Assembly: GCF_052055875.1 (NCBI RefSeq)
Contig: NZ_CP170508.1
Location: forward strand, 2,046,001-2,110,000
Reading direction: 5' to 3'
DNA from: Methanosphaerula subterraneus
GTDB lineage: Archaea > Halobacteriota > Methanomicrobia > Methanomicrobiales > Methanospirillaceae
DNA length: 64,000 bases
A program made the position numbers and the translations under genes. Every line of letters starts with the position of its first letter. Position 1 is the stretch's first letter. Under the pieces are notes generated by a model that had not been told where the DNA came from, ran no database searches, and saw only the letters and a list, made by a program, of their open reading frames with translations. Positions 32,011-39,502 of the stretch are shown here, piece by piece.

Positions 32011-33234
32011 TTAGGGGAATTTTCCTTTATACTTATCAAGATTATCAATCTGACCAGAATTATTAATCTGCATATAAATAGTTTCGAAATATCGATCAGT
32101 CATCCCTGCAATATAATCTCGAACAATCTCAGTTGGTTTGGGATTTGTTCTGTATTTTTCGGAAATCCAACTTAGATTAAGCATATCCTCGTATATTTTT
32201 GATTTTTTATTTTCGGTATCCAAATCGGTTAAAAATGTTTTGAATAAAATATTAAATTTATTTTCTATCTCATCATTTTGTTTTAGTAGAAGGGGGTTAT
32301 GGTAAATATGTTGATAATTGTATTTTTTTAATTCAGTAGCACAATTTGAGATTTCATCAGAGAATGAGATGGCGTCTTGTTCATAACTATTATTGATTAA
32401 ATCTTTTATGAAGATATCAAGGATCAGCCAATTGATTGAATTCCAATTTTTCCCTTTTAATATATCCTTACAATTCTTTGGAAATAGATTCTTAATTTCA
32501 TCGAACAATTTTTTATCGATTAAATTTACTTCGAATGCATCCTGTAAATCTCTTCCTAAGTATGCAATATTGTCTGCAAACCTGACTACACACCCTTCAT
32601 ACGTTAATGGGAAAATTTTTCCCGCTTTATCATTATACTGTATTTTTTTAATTTTTGAATCAAATGAGTTCCAATCTTTTGTTCCCTGTGGTTTTAGTGA
32701 TTTATTATTGACTTCACCATTATGGCACAAAATTCCATCTAGGGCCTGTATTGTAAGATCATAATCTTCAATCGTATCGAGAAACTGGACACTTTGTACA
32801 TTGTGTTTGAAAGGACCAATTCCATTCTTTTCACACAGTTTGCTTAAGCATGATTCCCCGAGGTGGCCATACGGCACATGACCGATATCGTGCCCCAGCG
32901 AAATTGCCTCAATTAAGTCTTCATTCAAGCCCAGGGCTCTTCCGATTGTTCGTGCAATTTTTGAAACCAGTTGAACATGGAGCACCCTGTGGGTAATGTG
33001 ATCATTTTCAACGAGAAAAAAGACTTGAGTCTTATCGATATATCGAGTATATGCTCTGGAATGAAGTATTCTGTCTGCATCACGAAAAAACGGAGGACGA
33101 ATGGTAGGTTCTTCCGGTTTCTCATTTTTTCGTCTTAAATAATCAGAATCTCTCGTAGCATGATCTGAATAGTCCTGTTCTTTGTATTTAATTTTAGCAG
33201 ATAATTTTTTTGTTATTTCTGGATTAAGTTTCAT
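32011..33234 (-). CDS. dGTPase-like HD-domain triphosphohydrolase
   Basis: The 407-residue protein has the dGTPase layout: RPPFFRDADRILHSRAYTRYIDKTQVF near residue 47, HVQLVSKIARTIGRALGLNEDLIEAISLGHDIGHVPYGH with the HD metal site near 110-118, and VRFADNIAYLGRDLQDAF near 215. Such enzymes cut dNTPs into deoxynucleoside and triphosphate. It is AT-rich and Lys/Asn/Ile-rich, unlike its neighbours, which suggests recent transfer. Bacterial dGTPases can act in antiphage defence by depleting dNTPs, and the adjacent deoxyribosyltransferase also acts on deoxynucleosides. Confidence 0.85.
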   Translation of the reverse strand: MKLNPEITKKLSAKIKYKEQDYSDHATRDSDYLRRKNEKPEEPTIRPPFFRDADRILHSRAYTRYIDKTQVFFLVENDHITHRVLHVQLVSKIARTIGRALGLNEDLIEAISLGHDIGHVPYGHLGESCLSKLCEKNGIGPFKHNVQSVQFLDTIEDYDLTIQALDGILCHNGEVNNKSLKPQGTKDWNSFDSKIKKIQYNDKAGKIFPLTYEGCVVRFADNIAYLGRDLQDAFEVNLIDKKLFDEIKNLFPKNCKDILKGKNWNSINWLILDIFIKDLINNSYEQDAISFSDEISNCATELKKYNYQHIYHNPLLLKQNDEIENKFNILFKTFLTDLDTENKKSKIYEDMLNLSWISEKYRTNPKPTEIVRDYIAGMTDRYFETIYMQINNSGQIDNLDKYKGKFP

Positions 33235-33351
33235 TATCCAATGTAGATTTATAGGATTTTAAGATAATCACCCTTATAAAAATTCAAACTCCCAATCACT
33301 TTCACCCTGCATTCTCTCCGGTTTATCTCCTCCGCCACCTCACATACCTTC

Positions 33352-33834
33352 ATGACAACCAAGTCCCCAGCATTCAAACTCGCCGGCTTCGTCCTCCTCG
33401 TCAGCGACATGGAGCGATCGAAGCGATTCTATCAGGACCTCCTCGGGCAGGAGGTCGCCATGGACGTCGGGCTCAATGTGGGGTTCACAAGCGGCCTGGC
33501 CCTCTGGCAGAGGGACTATGCCCTGACCGTGATTCATGGAGATGGGGTTGAGCCCCGGAAAGGAAACGACGTGGAGGTCTACTTCGAGACAGAGGCGATC
33601 GACGAGGTCTGGGAGATGATCCAGGGCCGGGATATCGCAGTCGTCCACGACCTTCGTGAGCAGCCATGGTGCCAGCGTGTCTTCCGGGTGTATGATCCGG
33701 ATCAGTTCATCGTCGAGGTTGCAGAACCGATGGATGCGGTGGTCAGGCGGCTGCAGAAGGCTGGCCATTCGGAGGAGGAGATCGTGCAGAAGACGATGAT
33801 GCCGGCAGAGATCGTCAGGGCGATCCTCGGGTGA
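33352..33834 (+). CDS. VOC (glyoxalase/bleomycin-resistance) superfamily protein
   Basis: The 160-residue protein is one VOC domain: FKLAGFVLLVSDMERSKRFYQDLLGQEV opens the first beta-alpha-beta module and VYDPDQFIVEVAEPM closes the second, with the terminal Glu as possible metal ligand. A C-terminal helical tail (VRRLQKAGHSEEEIVQKTMM) is added. The family covers lyases, dioxygenases and drug-binding proteins, and the substrate cannot be given. GC content returns to the genome norm here after the AT-rich island. Confidence 0.85.
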   Translation: MTTKSPAFKLAGFVLLVSDMERSKRFYQDLLGQEVAMDVGLNVGFTSGLALWQRDYALTVIHGDGVEPRKGNDVEVYFETEAIDEVWEMIQGRDIAVVHDLREQPWCQRVFRVYDPDQFIVEVAEPMDAVVRRLQKAGHSEEEIVQKTMMPAEIVRAILG

Positions 33835-33993
33835 AGGAGGTGTCTGTTCATCACTCTGAATAAAGGCCTCTCAAGCAATGCAGCCAAAAAACTATGAGTC
33901 ATTTGAGGGAAACCCTTGAGGTCTCCTGGAATCATTTTTTGAATAACATGAATGAAAATGTTGAAAAGTGCAGTGACCAATCAGCAGTCCCTG

Positions 33994-34524
33994 TCATTCA
34001 TAGAACACTTTGGGGTACACGACCGTTCCTTTCACCTTATCGAGGCTGCCGTCCATCAGTTCCAATGCCATAAAGGCCTCTTTTGAGACGTCAAATGGGG
34101 CCTTGATTCCCCAGAGGTGTGCCGGCTTAAACCCGAATCTCGGATAATACGTGTCGTAGCCGAGCACAATCACCGATCTAAAGCCAAGTTCTCTGGCAAC
34201 CTCTATACTTCTCCTGATCAGGGCGCTGCCGATCCCTTTCTTCTGATGCCGGGGGAGCACAGAGACCGGGGCCAGGGCCAGGGATTCATGCTCCTCTTCG
34301 CCGTCTTTGATGACCAGGTTTGTGAGCAGAATATGTCCGACGATCTCTCCCTCATCTTCTGCAACCAGAGAGAGTTGTGGAACAAATACATCACTTTTCC
34401 TCAGATTGGCGACTAAAAGATGCTCCGTATGATCGCTGTACTCGGCCTCCGCAAATGCCTTTTCAACAACCTGTTCTGATACCTGATAGTCCTGTTCTGT
34501 CTCCTGTCGTATACGTAGCGTCAT
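33994..34524 (-). CDS. GNAT family N-acetyltransferase
   Basis: The 176-residue protein has acetyl-CoA motif A in LAPVSVLPRHQKKGIGSALIRRSIEVAREL (about 85-115), followed by VIVLGYDTYYPRFGFKPAHLWGI, the pattern of the YhbS subgroup of uncharacterised acetyltransferases. The substrate is unknown. It is a single gene upstream of nothing on its strand and does not belong to the KEOPS/ribosomal operon that follows. Confidence 0.85.
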   Translation of the reverse strand: MTLRIRQETEQDYQVSEQVVEKAFAEAEYSDHTEHLLVANLRKSDVFVPQLSLVAEDEGEIVGHILLTNLVIKDGEEEHESLALAPVSVLPRHQKKGIGSALIRRSIEVARELGFRSVIVLGYDTYYPRFGFKPAHLWGIKAPFDVSKEAFMALELMDGSLDKVKGTVVYPKVFYE

Positions 34525-34615
34525 CGTTACCTGCCCCCTCTCCAGCGTTTAAGTACCATAGAGAAGTGAGTCTATCTAAAAAAGCCTGTTATTTTTTTAC
34601 CGCGGGATCTTCCGA

Positions 34616-34888
34616 TCAGGACCGGACGGCCTGACCACCACTCCGGATGGCAAGGCCCATCTCGGTGACCTCGTCCGCAACGTTCACGAGCCGGAGCCAC
34701 ATGTTCAGGGCAGCCCGGAGGGCAGCCAGATCCTCGGCAGCGATCGTCATCACCAGCGTGGTCTGGTCGACGCAGGCGAGGTCGACGGTCGACCGCATCC
34801 CCTCCTGGTCGATCAGTTCTGGGGCCAGCGCCCGGTACAGGAGCGGGGCCGTAGGCGTACTGAATGTGAACCGTGCCTGATGGATCAT
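34616..34888 (-). CDS. pcc1: KEOPS complex subunit Pcc1
   Basis: The 90-residue protein matches canonical archaeal Pcc1: two beta strands with ARFTFSTPTAPLLYRALAPE, the central GMRSTVDLACVDQTTLVMTIAAEDLAALRAALNMWLRLV, and a C-terminal helix region VADEVTEMG. It dimerises KEOPS for t6A tRNA modification. Its place 3 nt after the Brix gene, in the rpl37ae-rpo12-brix cluster, is the usual archaeal Pcc1 location. The shorter paralogue at 8180-8404 may be the partner Pcc2. Confidence 0.85.
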   Translation of the reverse strand: MIHQARFTFSTPTAPLLYRALAPELIDQEGMRSTVDLACVDQTTLVMTIAAEDLAALRAALNMWLRLVNVADEVTEMGLAIRSGGQAVRS

Positions 34889-34891
34889 TGC

Positions 34892-35293
34892 TCAATCCCT
34901 GAGTTTCAGCAGATACTGCTTCTTCTGTGGACCATCGTATGAGAGGGTCCGGTGTTCGTTCGCTCCCCCGAGCCTGACCTCTATGAACGGAGAGAGTGTT
35001 TCAAAGAGACCCTGGTCCGAGACCGTGATCCCATGGGCCATCGTTCCCGCCCGTTCCTGTATCCCGATTGAGTCGACCGTGAACTCGGTGACCGTACTGT
35101 TGTCGCGTATCAGGGCGACCCTGATCGACTTCGCCTCGCCAGAGACTAAAAAAAGGAGTGGGCCCCGTTCATTGAGGTCCTGTACACCCATCTTCCCACG
35201 GGTCAGGTACTGCCATCCCAGAGCAAATGCCAGCCCTTTTGCAAGGGTTCTTACTTCAGGGACCGGTTTTCGGGAGGTCGTGACGAAGGTCAT
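34892..35293 (-). CDS. Brix-domain rRNA maturation protein
   Basis: The ATG at 35293 (MTFVTTSRKPVPEVRTLAKGLAFALG) overlaps the rpo12 stop by 4 nt; an upstream ATG in frame lies inside rpo12. The 133-residue protein is an archaeal single-domain Brix/Imp4-like protein, starting with the sigma70-like TTSRKPVPEVRTLAK motif seen in Imp4. Such proteins bind rRNA precursors during ribosome assembly. The clustering with rpl37ae and SBDS fits. Confidence 0.85.
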   Translation of the reverse strand: MTFVTTSRKPVPEVRTLAKGLAFALGWQYLTRGKMGVQDLNERGPLLFLVSGEAKSIRVALIRDNSTVTEFTVDSIGIQERAGTMAHGITVSDQGLFETLSPFIEVRLGGANEHRTLSYDGPQKKQYLLKLRD

Positions 35294-35424
35294 CGAGCCT
35301 TTAACTCTTTGATCCCGGCGCCCCGTTCCTTGAAGAGGATCCGGTGGCCGCAGAAGGGGCATCTGACATTGACGTCGATCTCAACCCTGTGCTTGCACCG
35401 TGCGCATTTGTAGGTGGCTGTCAC
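35290..35424 (-). CDS. rpoP: DNA-directed RNA polymerase subunit Rpo12 (P)
   Basis: This 44-residue gene is easy to miss. From GTG 35424 it reads TATYKCARCKHRVEIDVNVR, then CPFCGHRILFKERGAG and IKELKAR to TGA at 35290. YKC-x2-C and C-x2-C form the zinc ribbon, and RCPFCGHRILFK is the signature of Rpo12/Rpb12. It lies 5 nt after rpl37ae, with GGAGG about 10 nt upstream, and overlaps the Brix gene by 4 nt. Rpo12 is a core polymerase subunit. Confidence 0.92.
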   Translation of the reverse strand: MTATYKCARCKHRVEIDVNVRCPFCGHRILFKERGAGIKELKAR

Positions 35425-35429
35425 CCGGA

Positions 35430-35720
35430 TCAGGCCTCCTTCTGGAGGGCCCTCTCGATGGTGCGGAGGGCAACGTTATGAACCGGTGTCTGTGGCACAT
35501 AGGCTCCCCCTGCAAATTTGAAACCGCACTTGCGGCATTCCCAGATCCCGGTACCCCGCCGCTGGACAGCAACGGTGTCACACCGCAGACAGCGGTGGAG
35601 TGCACCTGAGACCTTCTCCATCTCGTTCACTCTCTTCCGTACAAAGCGACCGTACCGGCAGCCGAAACGTCCGGAACTACCAGTGACCTTTCCTTTTGCT
35701 TTCTGATGATGGCTGGCCAT
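35430..35720 (-). CDS. rpl37ae: 50S ribosomal protein L37Ae
   Basis: I use the ATG at 35720 (MASHHQKAKGKVTGSSGRFG), the second in-frame ATG, with GGGTGA upstream at better spacing. The 96-residue protein has a zinc ribbon CLRCDTVAVQRRGTGIWECRKCG (four Cys) in the middle and the conserved FKFAGGAYVPQT. The N-terminal GRYG-type basic region binds 23S rRNA. It lies 43 nt after SBDS and 5 nt before rpo12. Confidence 0.95.
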   Translation of the reverse strand: MASHHQKAKGKVTGSSGRFGCRYGRFVRKRVNEMEKVSGALHRCLRCDTVAVQRRGTGIWECRKCGFKFAGGAYVPQTPVHNVALRTIERALQKEA

Positions 35721-35763
35721 TCTCATTCACCCCGAATTTATCTTTATCTATTGGTTCTCTGAC

Positions 35764-36468
35764 TTAATATATCTGATTGAGTTTCTTGACCTCGCCTTCA
35801 CCCTTGGTGACCCGGTTGATGGTCGTATAAAACTCGTTCTGAATGCCGGCCGGGATCCTGACGACGCAGACCCAGGACCCGTCCCGCTGCCATTCGTCCT
35901 TCTCGATCACTGAGCCCGACTGGATCTCAGGATAGGCCTTGGCCGCGTAGTCCGGCGGGATCTTCACGGCGAGCCGGAGTTCCTCGAACCGGATCGGGAT
36001 CAGCGGGCGGAGTGCCTTCATCGTGTCCTTGACCAGTTCGTCAAGGTGCCTGAACGGGTCGATGTTCACCCGGGCCTCCTCCATCGCCATCTCAATCCGC
36101 GTTGGCGGATGCGGGTACCCGGTCTGCGGGTTCACGGCATTACGGGCGATGAAGTTCACCACCTGTTTGCGCTTGTCCGCGATCAGATGCCTCCGCTGTT
36201 CAGAGGTCAGGTGAATCTCTCCCTTCTCGATGATCCTTTTAGCGATCGTCGGGAAGTCCAGCGTTCCAAAGACCTTCTGCAGGGTCTCATCCGATGCCCG
36301 GTCCCCGCGGGAGGCGTTCTCAAAGATATTGAGCGCCGCGACGATATCCTCGATCTCGATCGGCTCCCCCTGCTTGAATCTGCTCGCCTCGTCCGGGTCG
36401 ACGAGCAGTTCAAACCGTTCGGCATGGCTCTCCAGCCTGGCCACCACGGCTTTATCCAGTGGAATCAT
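35764..36468 (-). CDS. SBDS/Sdo1 ribosome maturation protein
   Basis: The 234-residue protein has the three-domain SBDS layout: FYSH domain (about 1-88; ARLESHAERFELLVDPDEA), a helical domain (about 90-160; TSEQRRHLIADKRKQVVNFIARNAVNPQTGYPHPPTRIEMAMEEA) and a ferredoxin-like C-terminal domain (about 165-234). SBDS proteins release an anti-association factor from the large subunit. It follows psmA by 7 nt. In many archaea exosome genes rrp4, rrp41 and rrp42 come next, but here rpl37ae follows directly. Confidence 0.94.
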   Translation of the reverse strand: MIPLDKAVVARLESHAERFELLVDPDEASRFKQGEPIEIEDIVAALNIFENASRGDRASDETLQKVFGTLDFPTIAKRIIEKGEIHLTSEQRRHLIADKRKQVVNFIARNAVNPQTGYPHPPTRIEMAMEEARVNIDPFRHLDELVKDTMKALRPLIPIRFEELRLAVKIPPDYAAKAYPEIQSGSVIEKDEWQRDGSWVCVVRIPAGIQNEFYTTINRVTKGEGEVKKLNQIY

Positions 36469-36475
36469 GGATACA

Positions 36476-37198
36476 TCACTGTTCTATCTGTTCAACGAAC
36501 GAGGCGACTTCCTGTCTGCTCATCTTTCTGAACGCAGGCGTGTCTCTGCTGACAACCCCGATCTCGACAGTGTTCACATCAAACTTTCCTTCGGTTGCAG
36601 CGTGAAGTGCCTTGAGTCCGAGCAGGATCGCGTCGCGGATGCTGGCTTCGGGGTTGTACTCCTCCTCAAAGACCTTCATCACCGCATTCCTGCCGATACC
36701 AATCCCGGTCGCCTTGTACTCGAGCAGCGTGCCGCTCGGGTCGGTTTCAAAGAGCCTGAACTGGCCGTCGCTTATCCCTGCGATCAGCAGTGCCGTGCCG
36801 TACGGACGTGCACCGCCGAACTGGGTGTAGGTCTGCATATGGTCGCAGAGTTTCTTTGAGAGCATCTCGATGTCGATCTGCTCGTCGTAACTGACCCGGT
36901 TCACCTGAGACTCCACCCTGGCACGATCGACCAGCGAGCGGGCATCCCCGACCAGGCCTGAAGAGGCGACCCCGATGTGGTTATCGATCTTGAAGATCTT
37001 CTCTATCGACGAGGGCTCGAGCAGTTTGGAGTTCACTCGCTTGTCTACGAGCAGAACGATTCCTTCACTGCATTTGATCCCGACCGCAGTCGTGCCGCGC
37101 TTGACCGCTTCACGTGCGTACTCTACCTGATAAAGCCGGCCATCTGGGCTGAACACCGTTATGGCCCGGTCATATCCCATCTGATATTGTGGTTGCAT
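36476..37198 (-). CDS. psmA: 20S proteasome alpha subunit
   Basis: The 240-residue protein has the alpha-type N-terminal signature YDRAITVFSPDGRLYQVEYAREAVKRGTTAVGIK, with the helix that gates the pore, then GIVLLVDKRVNSKLLEPSSIEKIFKID. It lacks a catalytic N-terminal Thr, as expected of alpha rather than beta subunits. It forms the outer heptameric rings of the archaeal proteasome. It overlaps rnp2 by 1 nt and precedes SBDS by 7 nt. No beta subunit is in this window. Confidence 0.96.
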   Translation of the reverse strand: MQPQYQMGYDRAITVFSPDGRLYQVEYAREAVKRGTTAVGIKCSEGIVLLVDKRVNSKLLEPSSIEKIFKIDNHIGVASSGLVGDARSLVDRARVESQVNRVSYDEQIDIEMLSKKLCDHMQTYTQFGGARPYGTALLIAGISDGQFRLFETDPSGTLLEYKATGIGIGRNAVMKVFEEEYNPEASIRDAILLGLKALHAATEGKFDVNTVEIGVVSRDTPAFRKMSRQEVASFVEQIEQ

Positions 37199-37680
37199 TA
37201 TCTCTCCTCAAGATCCTGTTCGACGAAGAACAGTAGCTTTTGACTGTTACATCCCTTCTCTATTAAATCAACCTTTTGGGATTCTCTGGCATGGACTTCG
37301 TAGATCACGTCGTCCATCTCCAGGTCTTCACGTTCCGGTTGTTCTGTCGGCTGCCGCATTCGCCCGCGGAGCGCATGGATCGTTCCCGAGGTCGCGAGCG
37401 TCCGAAGGGCTACTCGCCGGCCGTCCACCGCGGTGACCCCGGCGAGGGCCGTCGCGAGCTGGTGCTCGGTCCCTCGACTGCAGCGTGCGATCAGATAGCC
37501 GTTGCCTGAGAAGACGACGGCATGGTGGAGAGCAGCTCCTCCGGCGTCGCCGTACAACTCGGTCACCGCATCTGCGATCGCCAGGTACAGGGCCTTCGAG
37601 TCGATGGAAGGGTAGTTCGGTACGACCGCTGCCAGCACGTACCGCTTCTTGATCCGCATCGTCGGTGGTCTGGGTTTCAT
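37198..37680 (-). CDS. rnp2: Ribonuclease P protein component 2 (Pop5)
   Basis: The 160-residue protein is archaeal Pop5/Rnp2: RIKKRYVLAAVVPNYPSIDSKALYLAIADAVTELYGDAG at the start and VFSGNGYLIARCSRGTEHQLATALAGV in the middle. Rnp2 pairs with Rnp3 on the catalytic domain of RNase P RNA for tRNA 5' maturation. A charged C-terminal extension (about 110-160) is longer than in minimal homologues. It overlaps rnp3 by 4 nt and psmA by 1 nt. Confidence 0.9.
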   Translation of the reverse strand: MKPRPPTMRIKKRYVLAAVVPNYPSIDSKALYLAIADAVTELYGDAGGAALHHAVVFSGNGYLIARCSRGTEHQLATALAGVTAVDGRRVALRTLATSGTIHALRGRMRQPTEQPEREDLEMDDVIYEVHARESQKVDLIEKGCNSQKLLFFVEQDLEER

Positions 37681-38315
37681 TCGACCACCCTGACTGACTC
37701 CAGCGGGTGCAGCACCCCTGGCAGCGAGGTGAGCCCTGCGAGGACCTCCTCCTTCTCCATCCCGAAGAGGGCGCAGAGCAGGGTCATCTCCCGAACCGAT
37801 CGCTGATCGAGGATCGAGCGTGCAAACGACCCGATCACAAACGGGAACCCGTATCGCCGGTGCAGGGTCAGCAGGTCCGCGTACCGCTGCAACACCCGCT
37901 GCCGCTGCAGCCCCTGCAGATGCAGCAAGGGATGGAGATCGATCGTGACTCCCACGTTCTTCTCTGCGGCGAGCCGGGCCGAGACGTGATCGAAGGCGTT
38001 CTTCCGCTGCTTCTCGACGCCAGCCAGCAGGTGCACCCCGCGGAGCGGGACCACCCCCCGGATGAACGAGGCGTCGCCGGCCACGACGATCACGACCTGG
38101 CCCTGCCTGGCACGCCCGAGGTCTTTGATCACCTCCCGGACATGTCGTGTCTCGATCACCCGTGCAGGTAGCACCCTGACGTTGCCGATGACAGCCGGCT
38201 GCTCCCCGGGGAGCACGATTGTGTCAAAGCCGAGAGCTCCGGCCTCCATCGCCATCCTGGTCAGGGAGGAGTCCCCTGCCGGATACGGACAGGTACAGAT
38301 GTCAGTGCAGCGCAT
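37677..38315 (-). CDS. rnp3: Ribonuclease P protein component 3 (Rpp30)
   Basis: The ATG at 38315 (MRCTDICTCPYPAGDSSLTRMAMEAG) is preferred to an upstream TTG. The 212-residue protein is the PHP-like TIM-barrel Rpp30: LGFDTIVLPGE near 30, RHVREVIKDLGRARQGQVVIVVAGD near 60-85, and FVIGSFARSILDQRSVREMTLLCALFGMEKEE near 160. It binds Rnp2 in RNase P. The N-terminal CTDICTC is Cys-rich, which is unusual. The start overlaps no gene; rpl15e ends 21 nt upstream after a T8 tract. Confidence 0.9.
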   Translation of the reverse strand: MRCTDICTCPYPAGDSSLTRMAMEAGALGFDTIVLPGEQPAVIGNVRVLPARVIETRHVREVIKDLGRARQGQVVIVVAGDASFIRGVVPLRGVHLLAGVEKQRKNAFDHVSARLAAEKNVGVTIDLHPLLHLQGLQRQRVLQRYADLLTLHRRYGFPFVIGSFARSILDQRSVREMTLLCALFGMEKEEVLAGLTSLPGVLHPLESVRVVE

Positions 38316-38319
38316 GACC

Positions 38320-38327
38320 AAAAAAAA
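38320..38327 (-). terminator. T8 tract between rpl15e and rnp3
   Basis: Eight A on the plus strand make a T8 run in the transcript right after rpl15e and before the rnp3 start. It could reduce read-through and lower expression of the RNase P/proteasome genes relative to L15e. Confidence 0.35.
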
Positions 38328-38336
38328 GAGATCGGG

Positions 38337-38927
38337 TTACTTACCCTTGTTTGCATTTGAGCGGATGGACGGGCGGGTCTTCTCGGTCCCTCTGCCCCTG
38401 GTCCGCATACCGCGGCCCTTCATCCCTGCACTGGTCTTGCCGCGCTCTGCACGTCCACGCTGGGTGGCGTTTCCAAGCCAGCTCAGCCGGGGATCGCTCA
38501 GAACCACGGGGTGGTGACCGTCGACAAGGATCACTTCGTACCACTTCTGTCTGCCGTCCTGGCCGACCCAGTACGAGTTCAGAACCTCCATGTTCGGGTA
38601 CCGGGACGAGGCACGCTCCTCACCGATACGCTGCAGGCTCTTGCCGGGGGTCAGCTTGCGCATACCCATGTTGGCCGTCCTGCGTCCGCGGACGTACCGG
38701 GAGGCTCTCCGTCCACCACGGCGGACCTTGACCCTGACCACAATGACGCCCTGCTTGGCCTTGTATCCGAGCGACCGGGCGCGGTCGATACGGGTTGGGT
38801 GTTCGAGTCTGACGACGGTCCCTTCGCGGCGCCATACCTGCATACGGTCCCAGAGGAGCTTCTTGACACCGGTCTCCTCGGGTTTCTTCCATGCCTCACG
38901 AACGTAGGCATACATAGATTTGGACAT
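38337..38927 (-). CDS. rpl15e: 50S ribosomal protein L15e
   Basis: The start is the ATG at 38927 (MSKSMYAYVREAWKKPE), five bases after GGTGA; an ATG/GTG further upstream has no site. The 196-residue basic protein is L15e: WRREGTVVRLEHPTRIDRARSLGYKAKQG, RVRRGGRRASRYVRGRRT and WYEVILVDGHHPVV are family hallmarks. L15e exists only in archaea and eukaryotes. It is the first gene of the cluster running to pcc1. Confidence 0.95.
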   Translation of the reverse strand: MSKSMYAYVREAWKKPEETGVKKLLWDRMQVWRREGTVVRLEHPTRIDRARSLGYKAKQGVIVVRVKVRRGGRRASRYVRGRRTANMGMRKLTPGKSLQRIGEERASSRYPNMEVLNSYWVGQDGRQKWYEVILVDGHHPVVLSDPRLSWLGNATQRGRAERGKTSAGMKGRGMRTRGRGTEKTRPSIRSNANKGK

Positions 38928-39037
38928 GATCTTCACCAAGGTTCAGCTCAGGTTTTGAGCTACATTCCTTTACGGGACGCATCCCGTATTCCTTTATATG
39001 TCGACTGCCCGGTTATTAATAACAGCGGTGGTTCCGG

Positions 39038-39502
39038 TCAGCCTTTCACCTTCTCGATCACCCGGATATCGCTGATCCCGGTCACCGGGTACTGCCCGTT
39101 CTCGTCCTTCTCCGCCGATTTGACCATGTCCCATATGGTCAACAGTGCCACCGAGACCCCGGTCAGCGCCTCCATCTCGACCCCGGTCCGGCCGTACGAG
39201 GTGACCGCCACCTCTGCCGTGATCGACTGCTCGGTCTCCGTGAAGTCGACCGTGATCGCTCCGATCGGGATCTGGTGGCAGAGCGGGATGAGCTGCGGGG
39301 TCTGCTTGACGGCCAGCGTCGCGGCGATCCTGGCCGTGGCGAGTACGTTCCCTTTCAGCACAGTCCCGGCTCTGATGGCGGCCACTGTATCTGCCCTGAG
39401 GGTGATCGTACCCTCAGCCCGGGCCATCCGCTTCACCTCGCCCTTGGCGGTGATGTCCACCATCTGCACCTTGTCGCCGTTGATATGGGTAAACTCAGGC
39501 AT
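39038..39502 (-). CDS. moaC: Cyclic pyranopterin monophosphate synthase
   Basis: The ATG at 39502 (MPEFTHINGDKVQMVDI) overlaps the NAD(P)HX-repair gene by 8 nt. The 154-residue protein is MoaC, which closes the pyranopterin ring in molybdenum/tungsten cofactor synthesis, needed by formylmethanofuran dehydrogenase. The conserved KGNVLATARIAATLAVKQTPQLIPLCHQIPI and VEMEALTGVSVALLTIWDM carry the active-site His, Lys and Glu positions. Confidence 0.94.
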   Translation of the reverse strand: MPEFTHINGDKVQMVDITAKGEVKRMARAEGTITLRADTVAAIRAGTVLKGNVLATARIAATLAVKQTPQLIPLCHQIPIGAITVDFTETEQSITAEVAVTSYGRTGVEMEALTGVSVALLTIWDMVKSAEKDENGQYPVTGISDIRVIEKVKG

